NCBI GenBank assembly: GCA_017413085.1 | Contig: JAFPVC010000029.1 | Coordinates: forward strand, 1-64,000 | Source: Prevotella sp. | Lineage (GTDB): Bacteria; Bacteroidota; Bacteroidia; Bacteroidales; Bacteroidaceae | Direction: 5' to 3' | DNA length: 64,000 nt | In this document: positions 17,258 through 25,463 of the stretch, in pieces | Position numbering within the stretch: the first letter of the stretch is position 1 | How the letters are laid out: each line of letters starts with the position of its first letter | Program-made: the position numbers and the translations under genes | The notes under the pieces: model-generated | Told to the model about the DNA's origin: nothing | The model's input: the letters and a program-made list of their open reading frames with translations, nothing else | The model's database searches: none

Positions 17258-17290
17258 AAGGAGACATCCTATAAAGGATGTTTCCTTTTT
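17258..17290 (+). terminator. Terminator after tRNA-Pro
   Basis: AAGGAGACATCC and GGATGTTTCCTT pair around the loop TATAAA and are followed by a T-rich run. It separates the tRNA from leuB about 55 bp further on. Confidence 0.85.
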
Positions 17291-17345
17291 TCTTTTCTAT
17301 ACTGTAGGTTGTTTTTATTACATTATAAATATATATAATAAGCTT

Positions 17346-18425
17346 ATGAAACTGAATATTGCAGTTCTGGCTGGTGACGGTATCGGACCAGAAATTATGG
17401 AGCAGGGCGTGGCTGTAATGTCTGCTGTGGCAGAGAAATTCGGTCACGAAGTTACTTACAAGGAAGCTCTCTGTGGAGCTCATGCCATTGACGAGGTAGG
17501 TGATCCGTTCCCAGAGGAGACTTATCAGATTTGCGAGGCTGCCGACGCAGTGCTGTTCGCATCTGTGGGCGACCCAAAGTTTGATAACAATCCTTCTGCT
17601 AAGGTACGCCCAGAGCAGGGACTTCTCGCTATGCGTAAGAAGTTGGGCCTGTTCGCAAATATCCGTCCTGTAACGACTTTTGACTGCCTTGTGCATAAAT
17701 CACCGTTGAAGGACGAAATCGTTAAGGGTGCTGACTTCATCTGCATTCGTGAGCTTACTGGCGGTATGTACTTCGGCAAGAAGCAGGAGCCTCAGATGAA
17801 CGCTGAGCTTGGTACAGAGGATGCACTCGACACCAACTATTACTCTCGTCCTGAGGTTGAGCGCATTCTTAAGGTTGCTTATCAGTATGCTCGTCAGCGC
17901 AAAAAGCACCTCACTGTGGTTGACAAGGCTAATGTGCTTGCTTCTTCTCGCTTGTGGCGCAAGGTTGCTCAGGAGATGGCACCACAGTACCCAGACGTTA
18001 CAACCGACTATATGTATGTTGACAATGCTGCCATGCGTATGATACAGGAGCCTACATTCTTCGATGTTATGGTTACAGAGAATACCTTCGGCGACATCCT
18101 TACCGACGAGGGCTCTTGCATTACCGGTTCTATGGGCTTGCTGCCATCGGCATCTACTGGTTCTTCTACTCCTGTGTTCGAGCCTATCCATGGTTCATGG
18201 CCACAGGGTAAGGGACTGAACATTGCCAATCCTTTGGCTCAGATTCTCTCTGTTGCCATGCTCTATGAGTATTTCGACCTCAAGGAAGAGGGCGCACTCA
18301 TCCGCAAGGCTGTAGATGCATCTCTCGACCAGAATGTCCGCACACCTGAGATTCAGGTTGAGGGTGGTGCTAAATACGGTACCAAGGAAGTTGGTCAGTG
18401 GATTGTTGACTACATAAAGAAATAA
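17346..18425 (+). CDS. leuB: 3-isopropylmalate dehydrogenase
   Basis: A 359-residue isocitrate/isopropylmalate dehydrogenase family enzyme, third step of leucine synthesis. Visible: [17 protein letters not shown] at the N-terminus, [17 protein letters not shown] near residue 95, the catalytic Tyr segment GGMYFGK near residue 140, [14 protein letters not shown] near residue 193, and the NAD loop [21 protein letters not shown] near residue 280. An open frame continues upstream into the tRNA, but the ATG at 17346 matches the family start. No TAnnTTTG box is evident between the tRNA terminator and this start. Confidence 0.95.
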   Translation: MKLNIAVLAGDGIGPEIMEQGVAVMSAVAEKFGHEVTYKEALCGAHAIDEVGDPFPEETYQICEAADAVLFASVGDPKFDNNPSAKVRPEQGLLAMRKKLGLFANIRPVTTFDCLVHKSPLKDEIVKGADFICIRELTGGMYFGKKQEPQMNAELGTEDALDTNYYSRPEVERILKVAYQYARQRKKHLTVVDKANVLASSRLWRKVAQEMAPQYPDVTTDYMYVDNAAMRMIQEPTFFDVMVTENTFGDILTDEGSCITGSMGLLPSASTGSSTPVFEPIHGSWPQGKGLNIANPLAQILSVAMLYEYFDLKEEGALIRKAVDASLDQNVRTPEIQVEGGAKYGTKEVGQWIVDYIKK

Positions 18426-19237
18426 TGAGAAAGTTATTATCGGCGTTTTTCGCTTTCTTTGCCTTGACAGGCATGGCAGAGAGCACAGACAGGAAGTTGG
18501 TGATAGTCAATTCGGCTGACTCTCTGTCTGAGATGACTGTTTACCTGCCTAAGGCAAAGAATGCCACAGGCAGGGCGGTCGTAGATTGTCCCGGAGGTGG
18601 CTACACACATCTTGCCATCGACCATGAAGGACATCAGTGGGCTGAGTATTTCAACAGTCGCGGCATAGCCTTCATTGTGCTTAAATACCGTATGCCTAAT
18701 GGTGACCGCAATATACCATTGACGGATGCCTATAATGCCATACGTACTGTTAGGGTTAATGCGGCGGATTGGAATATTAACCCTGATGATGTGGGAATCA
18801 TGGGTTTCAGTGCAGGTGGTCACCTTGCTTCGGCTGTGTCGACGCATGCAGAAGAGTCGGTGCGTCCTAATTTCTCTATACTCTTCTATCCTGTGATTTC
18901 GATGAATGAGTATGAGACGCACAAAGGCTCATGTGTCGGTTTCCTCGGTGAGAAGCGCGGCGACAAGGCTCTGCAGTGGGAGTGGAACTCTGCTACGGCG
19001 GTAAGGCCAGGAGTCACACCTCCTGCCATTATACTGCTTGCCGGTGATGACAATGCAGTGCCGGCTCTCACTAATGGCGTGGCGTATTACACGTCGATGA
19101 TAAAGGCTGGCAACCGCTGTGCAATGATGTGCTATCCAAGTGGTGGACACGGCTTTGGCTTCAAAGATACTTTTAAGTATCATGAGCAGATGCTGGCTGA
19201 CTTGTCACGTTGGCTTGAGACGGTGCAAGCAAAGTAA
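18425..19237 (+). CDS. Secreted alpha/beta-hydrolase (acetyl-esterase type)
   Basis: A 270-residue serine hydrolase with a signal peptide ending near residue 18. The oxyanion loop is DCPGGGYTHLA near residue 56, the nucleophile Ser is in IMGFSAGGHLAS near residue 123, the acid is in LLAGDDNAVP near residue 204 and the catalytic His in YPSGGHGFG near residue 237. This pattern matches exported carbohydrate acetyl-esterases and BD-FAE-like enzymes of gut bacteria. The ATG overlaps the leuB stop by one base, an unexpected pairing of a biosynthetic and an export gene. It may remove acetyl groups from plant polysaccharides, but the substrate is an inference. Confidence 0.85.
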   Translation: MRKLLSAFFAFFALTGMAESTDRKLVIVNSADSLSEMTVYLPKAKNATGRAVVDCPGGGYTHLAIDHEGHQWAEYFNSRGIAFIVLKYRMPNGDRNIPLTDAYNAIRTVRVNAADWNINPDDVGIMGFSAGGHLASAVSTHAEESVRPNFSILFYPVISMNEYETHKGSCVGFLGEKRGDKALQWEWNSATAVRPGVTPPAIILLAGDDNAVPALTNGVAYYTSMIKAGNRCAMMCYPSGGHGFGFKDTFKYHEQMLADLSRWLETVQAK

Positions 19238-19253
19238 TTCTTAATTATAATTG

Positions 19254-19290
19254 AAAAAGGTCGGATGCAATGACGCATCCGACCTTTTTT
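19254..19290 (+). terminator. Terminator after the leuB-esterase pair
   Basis: AAAAAGGTCGGATGC and GCATCCGACCTTTTT pair perfectly around a 6-nt loop. Confidence 0.9.
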
Positions 19291-19301
19291 GTTTTCTATT
19301 T

Positions 19302-19359
19302 CGATATTTCGATATAACGTCATAACGAAATGTTGTAATAACGATATAACGAAATATCG
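19302..19359. repeat. CGATATTTCG inverted repeat
   Basis: CGATATTTCGATAT (19302) and ATATAACGAAATATCG (19344-19359) are near-perfect inverted copies, and GATATAACG appears twice. This AT-rich palindromic word cluster sits just after the end of ettA (minus) and looks like a dispersed intergenic repeat. Confidence 0.5.
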
Positions 19360-19366
19360 TAATTAA

Positions 19367-21064
19367 TTACCCCTCCATCAACTTGCGGTAGCGTGGGCGT
19401 TTTATCTCGTCTGTGCCGAGGCGACGGGCCTTGTTTATCTCGTAGTCAGAGTAACTGCCCTCGAAGAAGAATACCTCTCCGTTGCCCTCGAATGCGAGGA
19501 TATGCGTACAGATACGGTCGAGGAACCAACGGTCGTGCGAGATTACCACGGCACAGCCGGCGAAGTTCTCCAGACCTTCCTCCAAGGCACGAAGTGTATT
19601 TACGTCGATGTCGTTGGTAGGCTCGTCAAGAAGAAGTACGTTGCCCTCTTGCTTCAATGCCAGAGCCAGTTGCAGACGGTTGCGCTCACCACCTGAGAGC
19701 ACACCGCAGAGTTTGCCCTGGTCGTTGCCAGAGAAGTTGAAGCGTGAGAGGTATGCGCGTGCGTTCACGTCACGACCACCCATGCGGAAAGACTCTACTC
19801 CCTGACTCACTACGTCATATACTGTTTTCTTAGGGTCGATGTCCTTGTGCTGCTGGTCAACGTATGCCAGTTTCACTGTCTCGCCCACTGAGAACGAACC
19901 GCCGTCAACCTGTTCTAGTCCCATGATGAGTCGGAACAGCGTCGTCTTACCTGCGCCGTTAGGGCCTATCACGCCCACGATGCCGTTAGGCGGCAACATG
20001 AAGTTGAGGTCCTTGAACAGTACCTTGTCGCCGAAAGCCTTTGCCACATGCTCAGCCTCGATGACCTTGTTGCCCAGTCGCGGACCGTTGGGGATGAATA
20101 TCTCGAGGCGTTCCTCGCGCTCCTTCTGCTCTTCGTTGAGCATGGCATCGTATGAGTTCAGACGAGCCTTACCCTTTGCCTGGCGTGCCTTAGGTGCCAT
20201 GTGAATCCACTCCAGCTCGCGTTCCAGAGCCTTACGGCGCTTCGATGCAGTCTTCTCCTCCTGTGCCATGCGCTTTGTCTTCTGGTCGAGCCATGAAGAG
20301 TAGTTGCCCTTCCAGGGTATTCCCTCGCCACGGTCAAGTTCGAGTATCCACTCCGAAACATCGTCGAGGAAGTAACGGTCGTGCGTTACGGCAATCACCG
20401 TGCCCTCATACTGCTGCAGATGCTGTTCCAACCAGTCGATGGACTCTGCATCGAGGTGGTTGGTAGGCTCGTCGAGCAGAAGCACGTCGGGTTTTTGCAA
20501 CAAGAGTTTGCACAGAGCCACACGGCGGCGCTCACCTCCAGAGAGGTTTGTTACAGGCCAGTCGCCCGGCGGACAGTGCAGCGCGTCCATGGCGCGTTCC
20601 AGCTTTGAGTCCATGTTCCATGCATCGGTAGAGTCGATGATGTCCTGCACTTCGGCCTGGCGCTGCATCAGTTTGTCCATCTTGTCAGGGTCGCCGTAGT
20701 ATTCCTCCAGTCCGAATTTCTCGTTTATCTCGTCGTATTCCTTCAGTGCGTCATATACATACTGCACGCCCTCACGCACATTGTCCATGACGCTCTTCTC
20801 CTCGTTGAGCGGTGGGTCCTGCGGCAGGTAGCCTACTGTGTAGCCGGGGCTCCATACCACTTCGCCCTGAAACTGCTGGTCAAGTCCGGCTATGATTTTC
20901 ATCAGAGTGGATTTACCGGCGCCGTTCAGACCCACGATGCCTATCTTTGCACCATAGAAGAACGATAGGTAAATGTTTTTTAATACTTGTTTCTGGTTTT
21001 GCGGAATGATTTTGCTCACTCCCACCATAGAGAAGATGATTTTCTTGTCGTCAACAGTTGCCAT
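19367..21064 (-). CDS. ettA: Energy-dependent translational throttle protein
   Basis: A 565-residue ABC-F protein with two ATP-binding cassettes and no membrane helices. First cassette: Walker A GIVGLNGAGKSTLM near residue 42, signature NLSGGERRRVALCKLLL near residue 173, Walker B LLLDEPTNHLDAESIDWLE. The linker (about 250-310) contains the basic MAPKARQAKGKARLNSYD arm characteristic of EttA. Second cassette: GVIGPNGAGKTTLF near residue 362 and VLSGGERNRLQLAL near residue 456. EttA binds the ribosomal E site and gates elongation by ADP/ATP ratio. Length and the arm separate it from Uup or ribosome-protection ABC-F proteins. Confidence 0.95.
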   Translation of the reverse strand: MATVDDKKIIFSMVGVSKIIPQNQKQVLKNIYLSFFYGAKIGIVGLNGAGKSTLMKIIAGLDQQFQGEVVWSPGYTVGYLPQDPPLNEEKSVMDNVREGVQYVYDALKEYDEINEKFGLEEYYGDPDKMDKLMQRQAEVQDIIDSTDAWNMDSKLERAMDALHCPPGDWPVTNLSGGERRRVALCKLLLQKPDVLLLDEPTNHLDAESIDWLEQHLQQYEGTVIAVTHDRYFLDDVSEWILELDRGEGIPWKGNYSSWLDQKTKRMAQEEKTASKRRKALERELEWIHMAPKARQAKGKARLNSYDAMLNEEQKEREERLEIFIPNGPRLGNKVIEAEHVAKAFGDKVLFKDLNFMLPPNGIVGVIGPNGAGKTTLFRLIMGLEQVDGGSFSVGETVKLAYVDQQHKDIDPKKTVYDVVSQGVESFRMGGRDVNARAYLSRFNFSGNDQGKLCGVLSGGERNRLQLALALKQEGNVLLLDEPTNDIDVNTLRALEEGLENFAGCAVVISHDRWFLDRICTHILAFEGNGEVFFFEGSYSDYEINKARRLGTDEIKRPRYRKLMEG

Positions 21065-21096
21065 AGTTCAATATTTTTTCGTTATTGTTTTCTTTT

Positions 21097-22326
21097 TTAT
21101 TTAAAAATCAGTGTAAACAGTCTTTCTTCGCTTAATACTGTGTTCATCAGCTGATGTATGTCGTCGGGTGTCACCCTGTCTATGCGGTTGCATATATCCG
21201 CATCATCGCGCAGTTTGTTGTAATGCAGGTATTGTTTTGCCATATCTATGGCATAGTTTTCACGGTGTTGTGCTGCAAGTGCCAACTGTCCTTTCAGTTG
21301 CCGTTTTGCAGCATGCAGCGTATTTGCGGAAAGCGGCTGTCTGCGCAGGCGTCGCAGTTCGCTCATGGTCAGTCTGCGGCAGCGACTGTTGCTTTCTGCG
21401 TCGCAGCCGAAGTAGACCGTCCAAGTCAGTGTGTCGGTGTAAGTCGTCATTACGCTTTCTACACCGTAAACGAGTCCGCGGCGTTCGCGCAACGCAAGGT
21501 TCAGCCGTGAGTTCATGCCGGGGCCGCCAAGCATGTTGTTTACGAGAAACAGTGGTATGCGCCAGCGTTCTATGTCGCTGCGTGTGGCAGTGCCTATCAT
21601 GATGTGGTTCTGGTGTGTGTCCTTGCGCATCCGCTTTATGCTTGCCGTTGGCATGATGAGCGGCACCGGTGTTGTTTGTGATGTGCCGTGGTTCATGCTG
21701 TCTGCAGGTGTTAGTCGTTCCAGTTTTTTCACAAGTTTTGTGAAGTCAATGTTTCCCACCACGTAGAATACCATGCGTGAAGGCAAATACAGCCTGCCTG
21801 TAAATCTTTGGCAGTCGCTGGTGCAGAACCTGCGCACGCCTTCTGGTGTGCCGAGCACGCTGTGTCCTAAGTCTTGGCCTCTGAAGAATTCATTTTCAAA
21901 TTCATCATATATCAGTTCGGCAGGAGAATCGTTGTAGCTCTCTATCTCGTCGCATACTACCTCTACTTCTTTTTCTATTTCCGACTGTGGATATTGGCTG
22001 TTGAACACGATGTCGGTGAGTAAGTCAACTGCTCTGTGAAAGTATTGTCTGAGTACGGCTGAATAGTACACCGTCTCCTCTTTGGCGGTGAAGGCGTTGA
22101 GTTCGCCGCCCACGCTCTCGAGTGAATTGATTATCTGTATGGATGTTCGTTTGTTTGTGCCCTTGAATGTCGTATGCTCACAGAAATGAGCCAGACCATA
22201 TTCATCTTGCGCCTCGTCCCTCGTGCCGACTTTTATGGCGTAGCCGCAGTAGACCACCTCGCTGTCTTGCATAAGATGGATTATGCGCATGCCGTTGTGT
22301 AGTGTGTGTGTGTTATAGCGATTCAT
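21097..22326 (-). CDS. M16 family zinc metallopeptidase
   Basis: A 409-residue pitrilysin/insulinase family protein. The inverted zinc motif is H47-F-C-E50-H51, followed at about residue 127 by EVVCDEIESYNDSP, supplying the third ligand. The C-terminal domain has the usual GGPGMNSRLNLALRERRGLVYGV. No signal peptide is evident, so cytoplasmic peptide cleavage is likely. The promoter box TAACTTTG lies only 9 nt before the start codon. Downstream, ettA follows after 32 bp on the same strand. Confidence 0.9.
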   Translation of the reverse strand: MNRYNTHTLHNGMRIIHLMQDSEVVYCGYAIKVGTRDEAQDEYGLAHFCEHTTFKGTNKRTSIQIINSLESVGGELNAFTAKEETVYYSAVLRQYFHRAVDLLTDIVFNSQYPQSEIEKEVEVVCDEIESYNDSPAELIYDEFENEFFRGQDLGHSVLGTPEGVRRFCTSDCQRFTGRLYLPSRMVFYVVGNIDFTKLVKKLERLTPADSMNHGTSQTTPVPLIMPTASIKRMRKDTHQNHIMIGTATRSDIERWRIPLFLVNNMLGGPGMNSRLNLALRERRGLVYGVESVMTTYTDTLTWTVYFGCDAESNSRCRRLTMSELRRLRRQPLSANTLHAAKRQLKGQLALAAQHRENYAIDMAKQYLHYNKLRDDADICNRIDRVTPDDIHQLMNTVLSEERLFTLIFK

Positions 22327-22335
22327 AATGAATTA

Positions 22336-22343
22336 CAAAGTTA
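22336..22343 (-). promoter_or_regulatory. -7 box of the M16 peptidase gene
   Basis: TAACTTTG on the minus strand with a TTG-type -33 element about 20 bp upstream. Very short leader expected. Confidence 0.6.
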
Positions 22344-22364
22344 GTGCTTTTTCTCCAAATATAC

Positions 22365-22640
22365 AAGAAAAATACGGCGGAGCAACCGCCTGTCGGTGAT
22401 TTCTCCGTCGTTTTCTTATCTCCTATTATTCTTTGCTTTAAATAATTATTCCTACTGAGATTGGAACTTTGCTCTTCTGGTGGGGGTCAAGTTCGTGTCT
22501 TTTCGTCCTAAAAACCAATTCTCGCCGGTCGTGTGTGCAAACACTTAATGTCAAGATTTTTGATTTTTATTGTTTTTAGTTAATCAAGATACAATCCTTT
22601 TGTCTTAAGAGCAAAATTAGCCTTTCCTATATCAAAATAC
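22365..22640 (-). ncRNA. Candidate orphan small RNA
   Basis: Minus-strand unit bounded by a TATCTTTG box (22652-22645) and a terminator hairpin (stem 22374-22382 with 22403-22411, inner stem ACCG/CGGT, followed on the minus strand by TTTTT). No ATG occurs in the interval on that strand. The words at 22607-22615 and 22468-22476 (AAGAGCAAA and TTTGCTCTT) are perfectly complementary and could close a domain of about 130 nt. The following peptidase gene has its own promoter, so this RNA need not be its leader. It is not recognised as SRP, RNase P or tmRNA; 6S RNA or an unknown family are open possibilities. Confidence 0.5.
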
Positions 22641-22644
22641 TATG

Positions 22645-22703
22645 CAAAGATACAAAATTGTTTGCGCACACAGAAATTATTTTGTGTAATTGTGTGCGCA
22701 AAC
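22645..22703 (-). promoter_or_regulatory. Promoter with overlapping palindromic operator
   Basis: TATCTTTG (minus, 22652-22645) is preceded by the 13-bp perfect inverted repeat GTTTGCGCACACA (22660-22672) and TGTGTGCGCAAAC (22691-22703) with an 18-bp spacer. The inner arm covers the -33 position. A further near-copy, GTGTGTGCAAACAC, lies at about 22531-22544 inside the transcribed region. This looks like a regulated promoter. Confidence 0.5.
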
Positions 22704-22758
22704 AGTGCATTTCTTGACTTATGTCATGTGTCGTGGGTGGAATAATAAACGGCAGTGC

Positions 22759-23685
22759 TTACAATAGGTTTTTCTGGCGAAGTATCACCCATGAGCCTAT
22801 GCTGACGACAAGCGACAATATGAGTGCAAAGGGGAATCCCCAGTTGCTGGCCTCCATGCCGTTGACGAGGTTCATGCCGAAGAGTGATGATATGAGCGTT
22901 GGGAACATCAGTATGATAGAGAATGATGTCAGCGTTCGCATCACCGTGTTCATGTTGTTGTTGATGATGGAGGTGTATGTGTCCATCGTTGATTCGAGAA
23001 TCTCGGAATAGATGTTGGCGGTTTCTCTTGCCTGGCTAATCTCAATGTTTACGTCTTCGATGAGGTCGGCGTCAAGTTCGTCCACGGGAAGCTTGAACTT
23101 CAGTTTCTGCAGCAGTGTTTCGTTGCCGCGTATTGAAGTGATGAAGTATGTCAGCGAGTCCTGAAGTCGCGACAGGTTTACCAAAGAGGTATTGTCCACG
23201 GTATGGTCCATTGAACGCTTGGCGCGGTTCAGCAGCAGTGATATTTGCTTCAGTCGCTTCAGATACCATACGGATGATGACAGGAACAGACGGAACACCA
23301 TGTCTACGTAGTCAATGAATCCCGTGGCGCGCCGTTGTTGGAAACTGACGAAGTCAATCATCATGTCGGTCTCAAAGTAGCACACGGTAATCGTCACGTC
23401 TCCCTTGTGTATTATGCCTAGCGGCACGGTGGTGTAGGGTGTGCGCGAACGCACCTCTTTCATATAAGGTATACGCAGGATTATGAGCTGCCATCCTTCA
23501 TCGTATTCATAACGTGGCCGCTCGTCGGCATCTGAGATGTCTGAGAAAAAGTAATCTGGGATTTTGTGTTCGTTTTCAAGTTGCTGGCAGTCGTCGTCTG
23601 TCGGACATGTCACCTGTATCCAGCAGTTGGGCTCCCATTCAGGAATGGTTCGGAGTCCGCCATTGGTATTCCAGAAGGTCTTCAT
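22759..23685 (-). CDS. corA: CorA family magnesium/divalent metal transporter
   Basis: A 308-residue inner-membrane channel protein. A large cytoplasmic N-terminal domain with long helices (about residues 140-245) leads to two C-terminal transmembrane helices (about 250-272 and 282-303). They are linked by the signature GMN in LFGMNLVNGMEASNWGFP. Length fits CorA. The gene has a 210-nt leader with two hairpins and its own promoter at 23900-23907. It could carry Mg2+, Co2+ or Zn2+ like other members. Confidence 0.92.
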   Translation of the reverse strand: MKTFWNTNGGLRTIPEWEPNCWIQVTCPTDDDCQQLENEHKIPDYFFSDISDADERPRYEYDEGWQLIILRIPYMKEVRSRTPYTTVPLGIIHKGDVTITVCYFETDMMIDFVSFQQRRATGFIDYVDMVFRLFLSSSVWYLKRLKQISLLLNRAKRSMDHTVDNTSLVNLSRLQDSLTYFITSIRGNETLLQKLKFKLPVDELDADLIEDVNIEISQARETANIYSEILESTMDTYTSIINNNMNTVMRTLTSFSIILMFPTLISSLFGMNLVNGMEASNWGFPFALILSLVVSIGSWVILRQKNLL

Positions 23686-23896
23686 AGTTTGTTCCTCTTA
23701 GTAATGTCGTTGTTGAAACTGTGGTGAGGAACGCTTCTGGCCTTTTGGCATTGCTCCCCACGCTTTACATGTTGTTGTTACTTGTCGCGTGATAGTCGTC
23801 CATTTCTGTTGCTGTTTAGTTAATAATAAGGGGTGGTATTTGTATGCCAGAGTGCATGTGTCATTCGTATGAATGGTGCACGTCTCTGATTTGCAA
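23686..23896 (-). promoter_or_regulatory. Long structured leader of corA
   Basis: Between the predicted start site and the corA ATG the transcript can form two hairpins. The first, near 23830-23890, has outer arms CAGAG/CTCTG, then TGCA/TGCA and ATTCAT/AATG. The second, near 23720-23765, pairs GTGGGGA with TTCCTCAC around a GCC-AAAA-GGC core. A metal-sensing role is an inference from the gene it precedes; it does not match the M-box as I know it. Confidence 0.4.
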
Positions 23897-23899
23897 GTG

Positions 23900-23907
23900 C
23901 AAAGTTA
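23900..23907 (-). promoter_or_regulatory. -7 box of corA
   Basis: TAACTTTG on the minus strand, about 210 nt before the start codon. Confidence 0.55.
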
Positions 23908-23973
23908 CAAAAAAAAACTCATTTTGGCAAATATCGTTTTGTTTTTTTATGGAATATAGTGGTATTTTTCATT

Positions 23974-24055
23974 TTTCAACCCTTTAATTCTTCAATTTTT
24001 CAACCCTTCAATTCTTCATTTTTTCCATCCTTCATTTTTTCAATTCTTCAACCTT
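23974..24055. repeat. 8-bp tandem repeat TTCAAYYY
   Basis: About ten 8-bp units alternate between TTCAACCC, TTCAATTC, TTCAATTT and TTCATTTT. Related 8-bp arrays lie at 27660-27680, 28738-28778 and, inverted, 55101-55171. Confidence 0.75.
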
Positions 24056-24180
24056 AAAAAGTTGTTCTATTTCTCCACTATTAAGAAAACTCGTTTTAAG
24101 CAGGGGTAAATAGGGTGTGTGGACTATGTGTCCAGAACGGGGGTGGAATCGCGTAGAGGTACCTTAAAACGCTTTTTAAA

Positions 24181-24275
24181 AATGCACAATGCATAAGGCA
24201 CAATGCATGGTTATGTTAAATCGGACAATTGTTGCGAATTTTACATAAGGATTGTGCATTACGCATTATGAATTA
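24181..24275. repeat. Inverted AATGCACAAT repeat
   Basis: AATGCACAATGCAT and GCACAATGCAT are directly repeated at about 24181-24208, and ATTGTGCATTACGCATT lies inverted at 24251-24267. The perfect core is AATGCACAAT/ATTGTGCATT. A small dispersed repeat without coding content. Confidence 0.5.
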
Positions 24276-24279
24276 CGCT

Positions 24280-24367
24280 TTAATCAGGTTCAAATTACTG
24301 CATAATCAAGCCTTGATTACCACCCAATCAGGGGCAAATTACAGTGTAATTAGGGCCTAATTACACC
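24280..24367. repeat. 22-bp palindromic repeat array B (4 units)
   Basis: Units start at 24280, 24302, 24324 and 24346, all ending in -ATTAC-N3 and mostly starting N-TAATCA/CAATCA. Same unit length and consensus as arrays A and C, but without the downstream hairpin. It lies just past the 3' end of gluQ. Confidence 0.75.
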
Positions 24368-24400
24368 GCATTAAGAAAACTTTACATTTTTAACATTTTC

Positions 24401-25336
24401 CTATTTCTCCAATGTTGGTGTTTCGATATCGTTGCACGGAACCTTGTTCCAGTCGAAAAAAGGCAGTAGAGCCTGCGGTGTGACAGGGGTAGGTTGCGGC
24501 TGCAAGTTGGCATAGTATGCCAGCCGTCCTATAATATCTTCTGGCGTGTAGTTGTTGCGTAGACGGCCTAGGTCAAGGGCGAGGTCGCGCTTTGACAATC
24601 GTTGTCCCTCGTGGTTTGTCAGTAATGGCAGGTGGATGAACTGCGGGGTGGGGAAATCCAGTAGTTCTGCTACGTATATCTGCTGTGCGGCGGACAGTAG
24701 CAGGTCTCTGCCGCGCACCACTTCGTTTACGCCCATTAGGGCATCGTCAACGACCACGGCAAGCTGATAGGCCCATGCACCGTCCTTGCGGCGGATGATG
24801 AAGTCACCCACGTGGGTGGCAAGGTTCACCTGCTGAGCACCGTAATGCCCGTCGGTAAATGTCATCTCCCTGTCGGGCACGATGAGACGTGTGGCCGCTG
24901 CGCCGGTTCTCGTTGTTGGGACAGTGGCCCCAGGCCGGCAAGTGCCACGATACACTATGCGCCCGTCGCTCTCATGCGGAGCCTGAGTGGCGAGAATATC
25001 GTTGCGGGTGCAGTAACAGGGATATGTCAATCCCTTGTCGGCAAGAAGACGGAAATAGTACTCATATATCTCGCTGCGCCGGCTCTGGTATACAGGAGCA
25101 CCGTCCCATTCGAGTCCGAGCCATTCAAGGTCGCTCATCAACATGTCGGCATATTCCTGACGTGAGCGCGCCGGGTCTATGTCCTCGATGCGTAATAGCC
25201 AGTCGCCGCCCTTGCTCTTTACGGAGAGCCACGACAGCAGTGCGCTGAACACGTTGCCGAGGTGCATGCGTCCGGTGGGGGAAGGTGCGAAGCGTCCGGT
25301 GGTGATTGTGTGAGATATGTTGGCGTAGGTATTCAT
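24401..25336 (-). CDS. gluQ: Glutamyl-Q tRNA(Asp) synthetase
   Basis: A 311-residue truncated GluRS paralogue that lacks the anticodon-binding domain. The HIGH-type motif reads FAPSPTGRMHLGNVFSAL near residue 17, LRIEDIDPARS follows, and the KMSKS-type motif is RLSKRDLAL near residue 265. Zinc ligands typical of the family are present as YPCYC and YRGTC (about residues 106-133). The enzyme attaches glutamate to queuosine in tRNA-Asp. A TTG codon precedes the ATG at 25336, which is preferred because the promoter box TAACTTTG ends 6 nt before it. Confidence 0.92.
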   Translation of the reverse strand: MNTYANISHTITTGRFAPSPTGRMHLGNVFSALLSWLSVKSKGGDWLLRIEDIDPARSRQEYADMLMSDLEWLGLEWDGAPVYQSRRSEIYEYYFRLLADKGLTYPCYCTRNDILATQAPHESDGRIVYRGTCRPGATVPTTRTGAAATRLIVPDREMTFTDGHYGAQQVNLATHVGDFIIRRKDGAWAYQLAVVVDDALMGVNEVVRGRDLLLSAAQQIYVAELLDFPTPQFIHLPLLTNHEGQRLSKRDLALDLGRLRNNYTPEDIIGRLAYYANLQPQPTPVTPQALLPFFDWNKVPCNDIETPTLEK

Positions 25337-25342
25337 CAATTA

Positions 25343-25350
25343 CAAAGTTA
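25343..25350 (-). promoter_or_regulatory. -7 box of gluQ
   Basis: TAACTTTG on the minus strand ends 6 nt before the gluQ ATG; the transcript would be practically leaderless. Confidence 0.6.
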
Positions 25351-25446
25351 CGACTATTATTTCAATTATGCAACAGAAATTAGGGAAAATACATGGAATG
25401 TAAAATTTTTAACGTCGTCAGGGTGTGGTAATTCGCAGAAAATATG

Positions 25447-25454
25447 TAAATTTG
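25447..25454 (+). promoter_or_regulatory. -7 box of menA
   Basis: TAAATTTG on the plus strand, divergent from the gluQ box about 100 bp away. It lies downstream of the first in-frame ATG (25425), so that codon cannot be the start if this promoter is used. Confidence 0.6.
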
Positions 25455-25463
25455 CATGGTGAT

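Noticed and set aside
17124-17345. N-terminal extension of leuB
   Set aside because: It would cover the tRNA-Pro gene and its terminator; family alignment supports the ATG at 17346.
22365-22640. SRP RNA, RNase P RNA or tmRNA
   Set aside because: Their hallmark conserved words were not found on either strand.
6642-25336. Two glutamate--tRNA ligases
   Set aside because: The second copy (24401-25336) lacks the anticodon domain and has the Cys pattern of gluQ, so it is a tRNA-modifying paralogue.
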